DNA from: Tetradesmus obliquus | Taxonomy: Eukaryota; Chlorophyta; Chlorophyceae; Sphaeropleales; Scenedesmaceae | DNA: 64,000 nt | Assembly (NCBI GenBank): GCA_030272155.1 | Contig: CP126192.1 | Span: 3,692,501 to 3,756,500, forward strand | Reading direction: 5' to 3' | Position numbers and translations under genes: made by a program | Part shown: piece by piece, positions 62,885 through 64,000 of the stretch | Position numbering within the stretch: position 1 is the stretch's first letter | How the letters are laid out: every line of letters begins with the position of its first letter | The notes under the pieces: generated by a model | What the model was told of the DNA's origin: nothing | What the model saw: the letters and a program-made list of their open reading frames with translations, nothing else | Databases searched by the model: none

Positions 62885-64000
62885 ATGGCTTTTTGGAAAG
62901 TAGCTGGTTTCTCCCAGCCTTCTCCTATAGAGGTATGGCGTTGCACAGGGCCATCAGCTGAGCAGCAGCAGTAGAAATCTGTTCAGGGAGCAGCGTCTGA
63001 GCCTGGGCTGTACACGCCCTGTTTCTTCCCTGCAGCAAATACTTGACAAGGAAGAGTACACTTTAGAGGAGCTACTGGATGAAGATGACATAATCCAAGA
63101 GTGCAAGTCCTTGAACGGGAGGCTCATCACTTTGTAAGTGCAGTACAGCCAGCGCCGCACGGTTGTGGCAGCTGCAACCGCCGCTGTTGCACCGCATTGC
63201 AGCGGCACAAGATACTGACTGTTTCTCTTTCCTTTTGCAGCCTGCGAGAAAAGAAGACTGTGGAGCAGTTGCTACGGTGAGGATCACTGCAGCAGACCAT
63301 AGCTGAACAGCAGTTGCAACAGGATCGGCCGGGCATGCTCACCACATTGGCATTGCTGCTGCAGGTACCTGATCGAGCCACCGAACGATCCAGATGATCC
63401 CAAGAAGCAGTACAGGTGTGCAGCTGCCAGCAGCAGGTGCAGCAGGTGCAGCACAGCCTCAGCGGCAGGTGCAAGTGCAGATGACAGCATGCCAGGGCGT
63501 CCAACACACACTATGGCCTTGCTGTAGTGCATGCACTGCAAGCGCGCATGCATGCATGCATGTCATATGAGTATAAGCAGTTGCACAGGTTGTACAACTC
63601 TTGGGGCGCTGGACAGCGACGCCCTTGCTGTATATGGCTCAGGCAGCTTCCAGCAGCAGCACTGCAGTTGCAGGGTTTGCACCTTAAAAGACACAGCGGG
63701 GCATGGCAAGTGGCGGCAGAAGCTGATGTGTTGCAAGACGTGCATGCATGTCCATGCAATCGCTTGCATGCTCGTCGGCAATGACTTGTTGCAGCAGCAC
63801 CCGGGCATCCTGTGCGACTGACTTGGTGCCGCCTCGTTCATTCATGTGCGTGCTTCCACATGTGGCTTTTGGTGTCTGCATCCCGTGCTTGTGCATGTGT
63901 GCCACGCTGTGCGCACTGCCCCTGCCCCTGCTTCCTTGCTTTTTCCTGTAACCACAGGTACCCCTTCACTGCGTGTGAGGTGTTCTGCTGTGAGGTCGAG
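62885..64000 (+). CDS. SAPS-domain PP6/Sit4 phosphatase regulatory subunit, N-terminus, runs off right edge
   Basis: SAPS proteins bind and direct the PP6 (yeast Sit4) phosphatase catalytic subunit. Exons: 62885-62932, 63036-63133, 63241-63276, 63365-63415, 63958 to the edge; all phases agree. The product begins MAFWKVAGFSQPSPIEQ, then ILDKEEYTLEELLDEDDIIQ, ECKSLNGRLITFLREKK and TVEQLLRYLIEPP, then YRYPFTACEVFCCEVE. This is the conserved N-terminal SAPS signature (LDKE..TLEELLDEDDIIQECK) of plants, animals and fungi. Only about the first 90 residues are visible. Confidence 0.92.

Overview
This window is nuclear DNA from a green alga, most likely a core chlorophyte. The basis is: GC-rich genes cut into many short GT-AG introns (donors usually GTGAGT/GTGAGC), a very high load of CAG/CTG repeats, green-lineage gene families (GRV2/RME-8, plastid CLPP5, a SnAK/GRIK-type kinase with the HGD catalytic loop), and TGTAA pentamers, the usual chlorophyte poly(A) signal, downstream of several stop codons. 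No species is named. Gene models were built by hand from reading frame, splice sites and intron phase; most closed on a whole number of codons.

Layout. 1-14.6 kb (minus): the first ~861 codons of a GRV2/RME-8 (DNAJC13) endosomal J-protein gene, running off the left edge. Its fourth intron is 9.3 kb and holds a head-to-tail array of 5'-truncated LINE fragments (~4.7-12.3 kb) that share a 65-70 bp hairpin 3' end, plus a tRNA-Arg(ACG) gene on the opposite strand. 15.5-17.1 kb (plus): a small CCHC zinc-knuckle + WW protein. 18.0-24.5 kb (plus): a SnAK/CaMKK-like kinase joined to a C-terminal cyclic-nucleotide-binding-like domain. 24.5-27.0 kb: no gene recognised. 27.0-29.8 kb (minus): plastid CLPP5, head to head with 30.1-37.1 kb (plus): an importin-4/Kap123-type karyopherin. 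37.5-37.9 kb: a small unknown protein. 39.7-44.0 kb (plus): a secreted papain-like protease with all catalytic residues, a predicted 7-nt microexon and a broken C-terminus. 44.3-48.4 kb (plus): a secreted LRR protein with frame breaks. 49.1-51.7 kb (minus): a 2-oxoglutarate/Fe(II) oxygenase of prolyl-hydroxylase type with a Gln-rich tail, head to head with 52.2-55.6 kb (plus): mitochondrial malate dehydrogenase. 56.9-58.1 kb (minus): ribosomal protein eL36. 58.6 kb: a small charged ORF. 58.9-61.8 kb: nothing convincing. 61.8-62.5 kb (minus): RPAC2 (AC19), head to head with 62.9 kb to the right edge (plus): a SAPS-domain PP6 regulatory subunit.

The genes do not form a pathway; this is an ordinary mixed eukaryotic neighbourhood with several head-to-head pairs. 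The most unusual items are the LINE array, which looks as if each insertion landed at the 3' tail of an earlier one; the kinase-cNBD fusion; a threefold in-frame 69-bp duplication of a CLPP5 splice donor; the 7-nt microexon; and complementary CAG/CTG tracts at opposite ends of some introns.
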